Positions 47,915 to 60,196 of a DNA stretch of 64,000 bases are shown piece after piece (positions within the stretch are counted from its first letter, which is position 1; every line of letters starts with the position of its first letter). The position numbers and the translations under genes are program-made. The notes below the pieces were generated by a model. It ran no database searches. It was given only the letters and a program-made list of their open reading frames with translations, and was not told the DNA's origin. Source of the stretch: Epiperipatus broadwayi. Its lineage: Eukaryota > Onychophora > Udeonychophora > Euonychophora > Peripatidae. The stretch lies in NCBI GenBank assembly GCA_028023455.1, contig JAQFVV010000072.1, positions 3,244,501 through 3,308,500 of the forward strand, written 5' to 3'.

Positions 47915-50080
47915 GTTTAAAAAAGCAATCTAACAGTCCTACCTCAGAAGAATACAGATGCCTATAATAATTACAAAATTGAAGACAATTGTACAAACAA
48001 ATTGGTCTGGATCCAAAATATTAAGTTCTTTTTGAATTTCAGGCTGCTGGCAGCAGCAGTAGTAGTAGTAAAAAAAGAACAAAAAGTAGTTTCTAAATAA
48101 AGAGTGCGTTAAATCCGAAAGATCCATGTTATGTAAAACTCCTCACTGATAAAGGGCATAAGCCAAAATCTAATCTGTAGATATGCTAAAATAACACTGA
48201 ATAGAAATGTAAAAAGCTCTACTACCTAATATCTATAAATTCTAGTAGAAGGCAAAAAATTATATAAACTGTTCTGTTGTTTTTTCCCTTAAGGACAGTG
48301 AATGACTGTTTCAATGAAATTTAAATCAACCAGGTTGAAGTAGAATAATTAAATGATCAATGTAGAACTAATTAAACCAGATCATTAAATACAAGCAAAT
48401 ATAGAATTAATAAAATTTGATGTAAAACTATTTTGCAGAATTACTTAAAATTCAGGCTTTTCATTAATCAAACTACTGTGAAATGATGGTCAAAATAAGT
48501 CATAGATCACATGACCCTATTCTCTTAAGATTGCAAGTTGTAAACAATGAGGATTGCTAATTCCTCAACAAGCTTTGTGATAAATGCTTAGCTAGAGAAA
48601 GCATTTAAAATATCTGTGTCAGGACCCCCCCTCAAACCTCTGAGCATGGTTTCGTGCTTTGACACTCCTCAGAGAGGTGCTAGGGTAGGTTCAGACATGT
48701 TTCCTTGTGGAGAAATGTTAATATTATTCCAAGCTGTTGTGAATAATTTTGCATGTGACAATTAATAAAAGATAGTAGAAATGATTGAAAGTTTTGGAAC
48801 AATATATTTGAATTTAGAAGAATAAGCTAAAAATGTAGACATGTTGAAAAAAATAAATGAAATAAATGAAGAAAGACAAATGGAAAAAACAATTAGTTAA
48901 AGTAAGTGCAGTGTAATGGATATGATGAAATAGACAATGGAAAATGAGAGGAAAAAGTGATAGATAATTCTAAGAAAAAGAATATTATTGTTCAAAAAGA
49001 CTAAAAATCTATTGTTTCTTTCATAGTCCTTTCTGCATTCTGCCCATTAGATTATTTTTTGCTCTGTGAATTTGATAGTGTGATAGAATGGCAGATTCTC
49101 AAGCTTAAAGTTCATAGGAGGGTCTCCAGCACTGCCATTTCAGAAGCTTGAATAGCCTATCTTTGGCAATAAAAACCAATTATATATTCTGTCCAGGTAA
49201 AACAGCTCTGATGCAAACAGTCGGTTTTTCATTCCAATCAGGCTGTCTCTGCTTAGTTAGAGAACATATTTTGGAATGATATGTGAAATTTTGCTGTTGG
49301 CGGATGTTGACATTCACATTCGAGTTTCAAAATTTTAGAGTCACTTCACAAATTTTCCAATTGCTGATACAGCTAAATAATCATTTTCTAATCAAGTTCA
49401 TGTATGAATATCTAATATCAATAATCGTATGTTTGAATACCTAAATGGAAGGTTTAGTAAAATGGATCCACTGATTAAAATATTTTTATTTTATTCAATT
49501 GGAAGTAATATCCATCTTTCTGCCACTGCGCTAAATATTCTCACCATAGTATACCTTATACATAAAGAAGATAGGCAAGCTAATAATTGAGTCAAAGTAC
49601 TAAGAATGTTTACCAGTATCATTGAAAAAAGGACTGGCTCTCGAAACTGCTTGCAGTACCACATCTAAATTGATACTGAACTTCTTGGAAATGATTTCAA
49701 TTGTGAATGACAATAAAACAGAAAAACATTTTCAAATAGTTTTCAAGATTCCTTGATGGCATGGAGAACATTAAAGATCTATAAAGGTATGAAATACACT
49801 GTCACATTTGATGTCTTCACTCGTAATCCAGACATATTATCACCTTAAAATTTATGTGGCAAATAGCTAAACCATATTACTGCATAATTCACTATTATTT
49901 AAAAAAAATAGCCCTGCGGGCAGTTTGGACAATCAGTCAACTATCATTGAGACACACTATGGCATTTATATAAATAACAAATACATATAGTCTGATATAT
50001 GTAAGCAAATTTCAATTGAAATAATCACTTTTCATGGTTCTTGGATAATACTTACTCCCGTTTATATCTAGGCTAGTCTA
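47915..50080. other. No identifiable gene
   Basis: AT-rich sequence. A short AGCAGCAGTAGTAGT run is at 48053-48070. No supported exon or RNA gene; diverged repeat fragments are likely but not assignable. Confidence 0.45.
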
Positions 50081-50089
50081 CTCTAATGA

Positions 50090-50830
50090 ACACTTGATTT
50101 CAAATTTTTCCAAATTTAATCAACATGATTTTTTAAATTTTTAAAGGAATTTGTAAGAAATTTGAGCACCGGAAATTATAGAGCTGTAGTATGATTTATG
50201 GGGCTTGAGTTTTCTCGAATTTGCCACCTTCAACTCAGTACCAAAACAATGTTCGTAAATGTACGTTAAAACGAAATATATAGGAGGCAAGTGTGCTTTT
50301 GAAATTAAACTCTGACGTAATTTCAGTTTGTTTACTTATTTCAATATGCAAACCTGGCTATAAATAACATACAACAAACCCGATAAATTTAATCGTGAAC
50401 TATTTTCTGTCTCGAGATCTCAATTATTTCTCTGGGCAATGAAAATTTAATTTCGACACTTTATCGGCGCGTTAAATATAAGCAATAGGAAAGGTGAGCT
50501 AACTATAGAATCAAATTATTAAGAACATACAGGTTTATTTCAATAAATATTTCATCTCAAACTTTTTCAAATTTAATCGACATGACTTTTAAATCAAAAA
50601 TTTTTCTAACACTAAACACGCACATATATATTGAAATGTCCGTTGGGTAAAGAATTTTTTTAATTTAACTCTGATGCAATTTCAATTTGTTTACTTCTTT
50701 CCATATGCAAATACTGGCGTAAATAACATATGCAAACCTGACATATTTAATCTCGAAGCAAAAAAAACAAAAAACTTTTCTGCTTAGAGATGTCAGTCAT
50801 TTCTCTAGGCTGTGAATATTTTCTTTCAAG
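50090..50830 (+). repeat. Diverged tandem duplication, unit about 360-460 bases
   Basis: CAAATTTAATCAACATGA (about 50111) recurs at about 50569, and CTGACGTAATTTCAGTTTGTTTAC (about 50310) recurs at about 50668. The later blocks around ATTTCTCTGGGCAATGAA and ATTTCTCTAGGCTGTGAA are also parallel. The second unit lacks about 100 bases. Confidence 0.65.
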
Positions 50831-51069
50831 CTTTTTCATTTTTTTTTTTTTTTATCATTTCATGATATGCTTCAATTTGCACGCTAACTTTTATATAATG
50901 AAATATGAGATATTTAATTTTTTAAAATAGTATTTCAATTGAAAATTTTTCATTTATGTTAATTAAAATATACTGAAAATTGTCTTCATATCATTAAAAA
51001 ATAAGTCAAAACTAAAAAAAAAAAAACTATAACAAAATAATTAAATACATGTATAGTATATATACTTTA

Positions 51070-51585
51070 ACCAGAGGTAATTACTGGGTATTTGAACCCA
51101 GACTTTCACACTCGCTTCAGTCATTCAGTCCATCTTATACACATGACCACATACATGCGAAAAAGATAAATGATCTCACATGAATTTTGTGCTGAACCAA
51201 CACTCATCAGTGGGTCCGGATCATCATCTCCCACACCCATATATAATCAATGATATGTTAAACCATTAAACACCACGTGATCACAATTCCTGTTTAATCA
51301 ATGATATGGGTGGCTGAAGAGTTGGAGAGTGGAGAAGATTGGTGTTTGTCCATTGAAGTTTGTAGATTTGCTATCTTAATATAAACCAAGCTCTGATTAT
51401 ATATATATGTGGGAGATGATGATCTGGACCAACTGATGAGTTCTGCTTCAGCACAAAATACTTATATTGAAGATCATTTATCCTTTTTTGCATATATGTA
51501 GCCATGTGTTTCGCTTATATAGGGTGGAATGAATGACTAAAGAGAGATTAAAAGGCTGGGTTCAAATATCCTCTAATTATAGCCA
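51070..51585. mobile_element. Family B foldback element with about 170-base arms
   Basis: The left arm (51070-51240) and right arm (51395-51585) are diverged reverse complements: TGAACCAACACTCATCAGTGG and GATGATCTGGACCAACTGATGAG, TATTTGAACCCAG and CTGGGTTCAAATA, and so on. Each arm has a tRNA B-box-like GGGTTCAAATA. Fragments are at 31820-31930, 55260-55500 and 57935-58020. Confidence 0.75.
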
Positions 51586-51599
51586 AATATATTTAAAAC

Positions 51600-53560
51600 A
51601 AGAACAACTCTCTACTCTAGTGCCATTTATAAGGGCAAAATTGAGAAATCAATCTGTAGTTGAGGATTTAAATGCACTATCAACTGAAACTCACTGAATA
51701 CTCAATTTTATTATAAATGGCACCACAATAGGCAACAGTTCTTGTTTTATCATTTATTTGCAAGATAAAGGACTATCATCCTTAGCCATGTCTAGACTGG
51801 GGTTCAAATCTGTCCAGGTGAAGATCATTGGTCAGTAAATGGATATTTACTCTATTAGCTAGAAGGTTAAAAAAAGAGAGGAAAACTGTTAAAAACTTTG
51901 CACTAGGAATTGAAAAACCTGACCAATATGACCATTTTTCAATGAAGATATTTTGGAGAGGTCTATGTTATGAATAAGTAATTGTTATATAAAAACTAAG
52001 TTTGAATCAAAAAAAATCTCAGAAACAATCTATATACAAATAATTATGACAAAATGTAATAATTTACTATAAATACATCAATAATTGAATACTTTTTAAA
52101 AAAACTTTGTATTAAAACAAAACTTCAAAGGTGATACTCCTATTTAAAAAAAAACATTCCATAAATACCTTCAAATTAATAAGCCTAAGTGCTATGAGCT
52201 TACTGATTTTTTTTCTGTCTTAGCAGAGTTTGGTTTACTATGAGGGGATACAAAATCAATTCTTGAAAACTGAAAAATTTTCCCCCCTCCCCAGGGCCCA
52301 CAAGTGATTTGAGGATTAATGCTGCTTTACTTTTGATCCATTTTAGTTAACCACTTTCTCACAATGTTTTCATGATTATGTTACTCTACCGCAAGGAGAG
52401 ACTGCCATGGCCAGTTTAAAAAAACATTAAAAGTTCAGTGTAGCATAAATTTAAGGAGGTTTTATTGCTTGTAAGAAAACAACCAATAAATGGGTTGCTC
52501 ACTAAAAAAAGAAAAGAAATAAAAACTGTAAGTAATCACATGATTGGTTGCTCAATAAGTCACATAATATTTAAACACTAAAGTGCCAGACTAAGCTAGA
52601 CAGAGGCCAATTAAAAAGGTGCAAACTTGAGGATTGCAAAAAAACTAAATCTAGCCAAGTGGCTAAACTGATGAGCTGTTATGTTTAGATTGATGCTTTG
52701 TTATTTGAATACCAGCAATAAATTGTATGCAATTATTATTTTGTTTTAGTGAACAATTCATTTATTGAATACCTTTTTATAAAAAATAGTTAAAAATTTG
52801 TTAAACTCTAAATTTTTATTGCTTTTATAAAAACTTTGAGAATTTATTTATCATACGATTGGATACTTGGGAGGTCATGTGATGATCTATCAGCACTGAA
52901 GTGACAGGCTGAATAAAAGTTCTAGTATTAAACCAAAGTGAGAGTTTGTTTTTTATTTTTCTTACCTTTAGCCTGGGACTTGAAAGATGTATGCAGGGCA
53001 AGGGTACTTATCTTTAAATGTCATGTATTAATTTAGTACAAAATAATTTTTAAGATGAAAGACTCCCTAGGTCCTAAGCAGATAGGTCCATTATTGTGCT
53101 CAAAGTCTTGGCAAAATGCGATCAAATGTAAGAATTTTTTGACACACTTTTGTTCTAGTAAGCAAAAATAGAATAAAAGAAATGCAGTCTGTATTTGCTG
53201 CAATGCAAGTTAGAGAGGAAATAAATAAAAAGTTTTGATGCATTTGTAAGGTATATTATTTATATTCAAGTAGAAAAATTTAACCACTGATATCTAACAG
53301 TTTTAACACTGTGTATATTTCAGTACAATGGGGTGGAAGAATGGCTGACTAGAACATCAATGGATTGGTTCTCTAATGTCATATGACCAGAACAATGAAT
53401 CATTATATTATGATAATAATTTTAATAAATGCTCATGAAATATGGAATGTATATTTAAAATGGCAATGTTCATCTAAAGTTTTGTAAGGATCTTGCTTGA
53501 AGTTACATATTGGAACAATTTCGATTATCTAGTTGAAACTCTTAAATGTTTATAAACAAA
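51600..53560. other. No identifiable gene
   Basis: AT-rich sequence. I see no supported exon, RNA gene or clear repeat copy. Confidence 0.45.
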
Positions 53561-53574
53561 TGAAAGTTTCACTT

Positions 53575-54130
53575 ACACTTTTCCAAGCACCTTCAATTGT
53601 CAGTAAAAACATGCAAGTTAGAATAAAATACAATGTTTCAAGTGATATTCACTCTTCCTCAGATGCATGAGAATTAAATCGGGAATCTTTAAATTGGTGA
53701 ATAAATGAATTTAAGATGTTGTAATTGACTAGCTATCCTCCAAAACAACATCCAGTTATGAGGATCCTCTGATTCTCCATTTATTCCTTTTAAGGGAAAG
53801 ATAAACGAATGCTTTACATCAGTGTGATAATTCATATTTGCAAACCAGTCTTAAAAGAATAAATGGAAAAATCACTAGAATCTTCATAGATAAGTATACT
53901 GCACTTCTACCAACTATTACCTTTGTCAGAATAGCCAAGTTTCTTAAATCATCACTTACATTCAGTATTCTTGAATATAAATAATAGTACCAATTCAACC
54001 TCGATGTTAGCACTGATACTGGTCAAGTTAACATCTTGTGGTGAAGAAAAGGAAAGTACTAACTGAAATCCCTTGAATTTTAAATTAATCTCTGTGTATT
54101 ATTAACAGTTGAATGTATTCGGAAAAGTGT
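53575..54130 (-). mobile_element. Foldback family A copy
   Basis: The left end, CACTTTTCCAAGCACCTTCA, is the diverged inverse of the right end, TTGAATGTATTCGGAAAAGTG. ATGTTTCAAGTGATATTCAC and TTCATAGATAAGTATACTGC match the 59615-60071 copy. The small ORF at 53819-54013 lies inside. Confidence 0.65.
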
Positions 54131-54199
54131 ACAGTTTGAATTTCTGTGAAAAACTTTTTACGAATTCAAGTGGATGATAGAAAGAGTCCACCAAATAAC

Positions 54200-55250
54200 T
54201 ACAAACTTTCTGAAAAATATTCACTTTTAATAAATAGTTGTGAAACATTGAATTTGGATTGAAAAGTGACAAAAGTACATATAAAAAAAATAATAGTATA
54301 TATATATAAGAAAAAGTAAATTACATTTTTAAGGGTATAAGTTACCTTCTTAATAAATAGTCTATTGTAGGGCAATCTCCAACAGACCACAACAGAGAAA
54401 CAATGAAAAGGAAAAAGTCTTACTAAATAGACTTCCCAGATGATGAGATTTGGTCATTTTTTCATCATTATCATGTATTTTAGCTAAAAATAGCTTAAAA
54501 ATCTAATTAACGACTAGTGCTAGCTGGTTAATTGGGTAAGCTATTAGCAGCTAGCTATCTTAGAAAAAAATTCTAAGCCTCTTGAACAGGATTTCACTCA
54601 GCACAGAATGAAATGCCAAAGTCGTAAGCAGGGCAGCCCAATGCAACATATCTGCATTGAGAATTTTAAATATGTAGACATCACAGGCAAAATATTGATA
54701 CAGGAGACTCCCTAATATACATGCTTTTAAGTAAATACAATTCAATAGCATTACTAAAAGATTCATGACTGGATTTCAGCACTATATGCTGTGCAGCAAC
54801 TCCCAATGAAGATTAGAGAGAGAAGAGAAGCATTTCACCTTTCATTGCACATCAGAATATGAACTGAATCAAATATTTTAAGTGACTGCAAAAAATTATT
54901 GAAATCAGTTCAATTCCATATAGTTTTTTTTTTCCTAACAAAATTGGTTTGCATTATAATACCTAGTGTTGAAATAGGGAATATAGATTATAATTTTTCA
55001 TATTTAAATTTGTTATTTCTGATTTTGGTCTTCCTGTTTTTATTACTGTTCCTTCATTAAAAAAAACTCACACATCTAAACGATCTTGTTAATAAAGAAT
55101 CAATTATAGAACGTTTAGATTTGTTCATTTTGAAGTAAAATAATAAAAATGTGGATTGAAATATTATATGATAACTTTAATAAAAATATTTTTAACAATA
55201 CTTGAATGATAATAGTAAATTTATTGTACTGTAGTGAATATATAAAGTAT
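54200..55250. other. No identifiable feature
   Basis: AT-rich sequence with small chance ORFs (54199-54390, 54560-54766) that have no domain or splice support. Confidence 0.45.
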
Positions 55251-55259
55251 ATGGGCACA

Positions 55260-55500
55260 TACTTTCACATGACCCAACACTCTCCACTCTATCTCATAAC
55301 ACTGATACCCTTGAACACATATATGTTGAAAGGATAAATAATATATATATTTCATGCTAAACCAGCAATCATTAGTTGGTCCAGATTATCATCTCTACAC
55401 ACATATGCAATAAGTGCTCAGATATATATTAAAATAGCCAATCTTCATACTTTAATGGACAGGCTTCAATCCACTCCACACTCCAACTCTTCAACCATCC
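55260..55500 (+). mobile_element. Family B fragment
   Basis: It carries ATGCTAAACCAGCAATCATTAG, TTGGTCCAGATTATCATCTC and CACTCCAACTCTTCAACCAT, the inverse of the blocks at 51310-51460. Confidence 0.6.
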
Positions 55501-55976
55501 ATCCAATTGAAAATCTGATGGCGGAATGCTCAAAGACCATCCTGGGGCACAGATTCTTGTCACACCCATGTTGACCTAAAGTCAATCTGACCTCTCATGT
55601 ACAGGACATAATCCATTTAATACATATACGAGGAATGGACAGACATCTCTATGATTGTTCAGAATGAGGCAAAAGATGTCTATCCCTAGCATAAATTTAT
55701 ACTAGATTGAAGTAAAAAATTGTTTCTGCTATATCATAACCTGAACAAATCGACTATCAGTCATACCTAAAATCTCTTGAAGTTAGAATTGACAGGTTAA
55801 TTTAATAATCTCACTAACTCTCTTTATAAATACACGGAGGCTTATTAACTAATGATTGTGAGGCTTTTTATGGCTTACAGTCACTCCTGCTGCTGTTGGT
55901 ATTTTCATGTTCAACAGCCATATAAAATGGCATCGTATAGTTCTAATACATTCTTGGGATCTGCTTAAACACATAC

Positions 55977-56138
55977 CGTCTTAAATCTATCTAACGAGTG
56001 CAAATGATTTCCAATTGCTTCCGATGTAACAGTATGCTTCTGTATACTGCATTGTTCTAGATTTCTGATTAATTGTTTCAGTTTAAATTCTTCGTATGTA
56101 ATTATTCCAGTTTCCATAGATCCATTATTTATCCCCAT
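55977..56138 (-). CDS. Candidate first coding exon, unknown gene
   Basis: This minus-strand open segment of 54 codons starts at an ATG (56138-56136) and ends in phase 0 at a GTATGT donor (55976-55971). Residues run MGINNGSMETGIITYEEFKL, continue with KQLIRNLEQ, then QKHTVTSEAIGNHLHSLDRF. The balanced composition (E, H, S, T, Q, D, not just K/N/I/F) is unlike chance ORFs here. The sequence just upstream of the ATG has an in-frame stop and no pyrimidine-rich acceptor, so a first exon is the simplest reading. I do not recognise the family and it is not part of known RYK. Confidence 0.45.
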
Positions 56139-57099
56139 ACTTCATTTGCTATTTATCAGAATGTAATTAATTCTCAATCTTGTAATAATTATTTTCTTAC
56201 TATACATATAACAGCGTCCAAGAGAATAAAAAATCTAAGATATTACCTATAACGACATAACTTTTTAATATTGTATAACTACTGGTTCAAAAGCTGCTTC
56301 ACCCACTTGACCTAAAGATATAACAGTGTGATAAATGTTATGAGAGCAAAGCATTCTGGGACTAATTATGTAGCATTCAATGATCAGCTATAATAAATAA
56401 ATGCTTTATCATTTTGAATATATATATATCATTACTAATTTGTCATAAAAAATTGTCTAAAATATTATACACATGAAAAGGTTATCTAAAAGAAGTATTC
56501 ATTAAATGGAAGTAACTTTATCCTTGCACGCACAGACGGCAATGCTGCTCTGTATATGCTTTTAAATTAGATAAAGTGGGAACACATCTGAGTTTTGTTT
56601 TGATTTTTAAATTGTTATTTTGCTACACCCCAAATGAAATGAACTTTATATTTTTAAAAATTATTTTATGTTTACGAACTACAGTATTAGTTTGTATTTA
56701 GTTTTTCATCACTTGATGGAGACAGTTGAGGAATTTAATAGCTCCTGAAGTTTAGATTTAAAATATTTGTTTAATGTCGTTTCTTTGGGAAAAGAAATTT
56801 ATTTTCGTTTAAATCATATGCTTTTTAAGGCCTGTTTTACATTTTGCCATTTCACATTTAAAAGTATTTCAATACTGTTAATTGTGTTGAAAGAATGATT
56901 TAGGAACTCACCTGCTATCCTCCTGCTTTCTTTAATAAAGTACCACCAAAGATGAACTTAAAAAATTCTTTAAACAAACATTTATCGTCTTATTTGAAAG
57001 ATGAATGATGATTGGTTCTTTTTGAGTTTTCTTTAACTCACTTTCTTAAAAAAAATAATACGTATAGAATAAATGCTGTGTTTGAGTTGATATTTTGGA

Positions 57100-57200
57100 T
57101 CTAGGGTCTGAATATTTCTAGCTCCTCATTGAGGTGAGCCATAAGCTGGAAACCAATTGGTCTGGGGATGAAAGTATTTCGGATAGAGATTTTAAATATT
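57100..57200 (+). repeat. Repeat family 1 fragment
   Basis: AGCTCCTCATTGAGGTGAGC and CCATAAGCTGGAAACCAATTG.TCTGGGGAT match the family 1 interior (CTCCTCATTGAGTCACAAGC and TCTGGGGATATTGG at 9836-9880). Confidence 0.5.
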
Positions 57201-57318
57201 TTCTCTTACCGAACTTATCAATTAAGAGCTTGTTTGAGCTATCGGTAGCTCTCTGTATTACATTTTTGTGAATACAAGCTTATAAAAGCAAGGTCACGTT
57301 ACATATGACTTGCTTTAT

Positions 57319-57341
57319 TGATGATGATGATGATGATGATG

Positions 57342-57440
<99 letters not shown>
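57319..57440 (+). repeat. (TGA)n(ATA)n microsatellite, 122 bases
   Basis: About eight TGA units pass into more than thirty uninterrupted ATA/TAA units. It is the longest pure microsatellite in the window. Confidence 0.97.
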
Positions 57441-57686
57441 GAATGTGTTTTCAAAATATGATCCATTGATTAGATTGAACACATTTTGAATTCATTAGAA
57501 ACACATATACTATCATGAATAATATTTCTTCAATGTAATTTTCATTATACTACTTTCATGCAAGGTAGGAAATGGTTTCTATTCATTTTTAATACCTTGC
57601 GGGGAGGTGTAATTATAAAGCTATGACCAAAGACATGTAAAAAAATTTCTCCTTCTTCTTTCCCTATGTATTGATTTCTATTATAA

Positions 57687-57925
57687 CATATCATACCATT
57701 AACACCTTCTTAGATACTTTATCAATATTTTTATTTGTATTAAACTAACAGTTTCGACTGTCCTGCAGTCATCATCAGAGTTCTTGTTAATTCTATTACC
57801 AAACTTTGAGTTTTGGTAATAGAATTAACAAGAACTCTGATGATGACTGCAGGACAGTCGAAACTGTTAGTTTAATACAAATAAAAATATTGATAAAGTG
57901 TAGAAGGTGTTAATGGTATGATATG
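57687..57925. mobile_element. Near-perfect palindrome, 239 bases
   Basis: The arms of about 115 bases differ only by a 3-base indel near 57711 and closely pair around an 8-base centre (CTTTGAGT). The arms contain TTTCGACTGTCCTGCAGTC and ATCATCAGAG, shared with the foldback at 31994-32197. Such high arm identity means recent insertion or arm-to-arm correction. Confidence 0.9.
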
Positions 57926-57934
57926 TAAAAAAAG

Positions 57935-58020
57935 ATATATGACCTCCAAGATGGGCATTTCATGCTGAACCAGTTCTCATCAGATGGCCCAGATCAATTC
58001 TCTTACACATATCTTTATCA
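57935..58020 (+). repeat. Family B fragment
   Basis: CATGCTGAACCAGTTCTCAT and GATGGCCCAGATCAATTCTC correspond to the family B blocks at 51190-51230 and 55350-55410. Confidence 0.6.
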
Positions 58021-58289
58021 TTGTTCAGAATATATAGATAGGGAATTACTACAGTTTTATTAATAAGTGCCAAACTTGCTCTCACAACTTGACACAAACC
58101 ACTTGATGGAAGTATATTAACAATTTTTATTAGTCATTTAGTAGTCTATCTTGGGGATTTTCATATGTTTTTGGTCATAAAGTTTATGATTACACCCCTT
58201 CACAAAGTGTTAAAAATGGATAGAAATCAGTTCATATTTTGCGTGAGAATGGTATAGTGAAAATTACACTACAGAAATATTATTCATTT

Positions 58290-59590
58290 TATGGATAATC
58301 TCTAGTCTATCTGCTAAATGATTAATAATAAATTATTAATATACTTCCATATATATTATCAATGTACCTAGAGATCAAAATTTCTGAGAGGGTATATGTA
58401 CATAGCAATGGCAAACCTAATTATCTAGTAAGTAAACAAATTAGTTATTTATAGTTCAGGAGGTCATATAAAGTTTGGATATGAGAAGTGACAGAGTTGT
58501 AATGCATAGATTTTCGGCTCCAGAGTTTGCCACAATACCAATAAATGAAAGCTACAATGAAAGTAGTATTATTACTCGATCTTAGAATCATACTGCTATT
58601 TATCCTAATTTTCCAGGCAAAAAGTGTTTAATATATTTATATATCTAAACAAATTCATTAAAAAAATCTTTTTAAAAAATACATCCATGGTAAAGAATGA
58701 TCATAAAAATGAAACTAAAAGAGAAAAGTTGAAAGCTGACAAAATGATGAGAAATTACAGATTTAGATTAATATTAAAATGTGACAATTAAAATAAAAAT
58801 AAGGATGAATTTGATAATAATATTGTTATATCTTCCTACGCCTTCATATAAAAGACTAGTCCAGATTCCATTTTATTTTGATTGGTTTAAGCATTCATCA
58901 CCATGAATCAATGGATATACAAATAGATAATATAAGTACAATGGCAAAAACAGGCCAACAGATGAGTATGCACATTGAATACCATTGTTCTCATTATGAA
59001 TGAAGATCTGGCCATAAATAGTCAAAGCTTTGGGATAAGGTCAGACAACAACTATCAAAGTTAAATGGCAGTACACACATACACTATATGGCTGTATAGT
59101 GGAACAAGTTCATATTAAAACTGGAAGGTGTTAAACATAAACTAGATACAAGGCAAGCTGTCACAGTATAGCTTGAAGTGGTGGATAAACTTATAAGAAT
59201 ACTATGGTTACATGGCAATTAAACTTTATACCAAGCCAAAAGTATCAGGAGAAGGTATAACATAAATAGTATTTGCATATTTGTTTTCATTAAAAAATAT
59301 TATAATCATATTTATATGAGTTTGTGTTTACACATAAATGGCTAAGTTGTGAATAAAAATCATCTTCATTATTTAAAATTTACATCTCAAATAAAAATAA
59401 ATTATACAACTCTAGCTTATGCAATTCTTACAAGAAGCAAATCTCAATTTCGTCTGTTCTAGTACTGCCACAAATATTTCATGGTAATATCTAAACAAAT
59501 CCACACATGGTGTTATCCTATCCACATCTCTGATAGTTTCTGGTTTATGACCTTCACTAGTTTCAGATGTACATAACAACAGAAACAAAT
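58290..59590. other. No identifiable feature
   Basis: AT-rich sequence with no exon, RNA gene or clear repeat that I can support. Confidence 0.45.
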
Positions 59591-59614
59591 ACTATTGAGT
59601 TCAAATATTAACAT

Positions 59615-60071
59615 AACTTTATTTAAATATTCCAAATACATTCAACTGTTAGTAATAGCACATAGATTAGTATATGTACAACATTTCAAGAGGTACTATC
59701 CCCCCTCTTTTTCAGGAGTTGCTGGCCTGACCAGTGACAGTACTTGCATGGGAATGGAACCTGGACCTTTAGATTCTTCAGTACTTAATTTTAAGGTAAT
59801 GCGCTAACCAGCTGGGCCATCATGCCAAAGGCAATAGTCAGTAGAAACCTCATATACTTATCTATGAGGTTCCTCCTAATTTCTCCATTTTTTTCTAAGA
59901 GCAAAGTTGATTAGTGGTTTCCATACATTATGTATAGTCACACTAGGTTGACTTATGGGATTATTTACCATTGTTATGTGAGCAGCTTCTTTAAATTTTC
60001 TTCTTTGAACCTTGCAAGCCCTGTGTGCTATTACTAACAGTTGAATGTATTTGGAATATTTAAAGAAAGTT
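59615..60071. mobile_element. Foldback family A element, best copy, with tRNA-like module
   Basis: A terminal inverted repeat of about 48 bases is nearly perfect: TATTCCAAATACATTCAACT (59628) and its inverse ending 60058. Inside, on the minus strand at 59826-59745, is a tRNA-like module: GGCATGATGGCCCAGCTGG and TTAGCGCA (A-box region), then GGTTCCATTCCC (B-box region) about 60 bases on. Copies at 5160, 17760, 21990 and 53575 share the blocks. Confidence 0.75.
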
Positions 60072-60196
60072 AAATTTTTCTAAAGACATTCAATACTCAT
60101 ATTAGATGATTGAAGTAATCCAATACATAAATACAATTAAAATACCATCATCACAAACCTTCAGAAAATACAAAATTATAGTTAGTAAAATTAATG

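Larger units (their letters stand above)
57515..58287. mobile_element. Outer foldback element carrying nested insertions
   Basis: The left arm 57515-57645 (ATGAATAATATTTCTTCAAT ... ACCAAAGACATG) is the diverged inverse of the right arm 58160-58287 (CATATGTTTTTGGTCATAAA ... ATATTATTCAT). Between the arms lie the palindrome at 57687-57925 and a family B fragment at 57935-58020, so at least two later insertions landed in this element. Confidence 0.7.
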
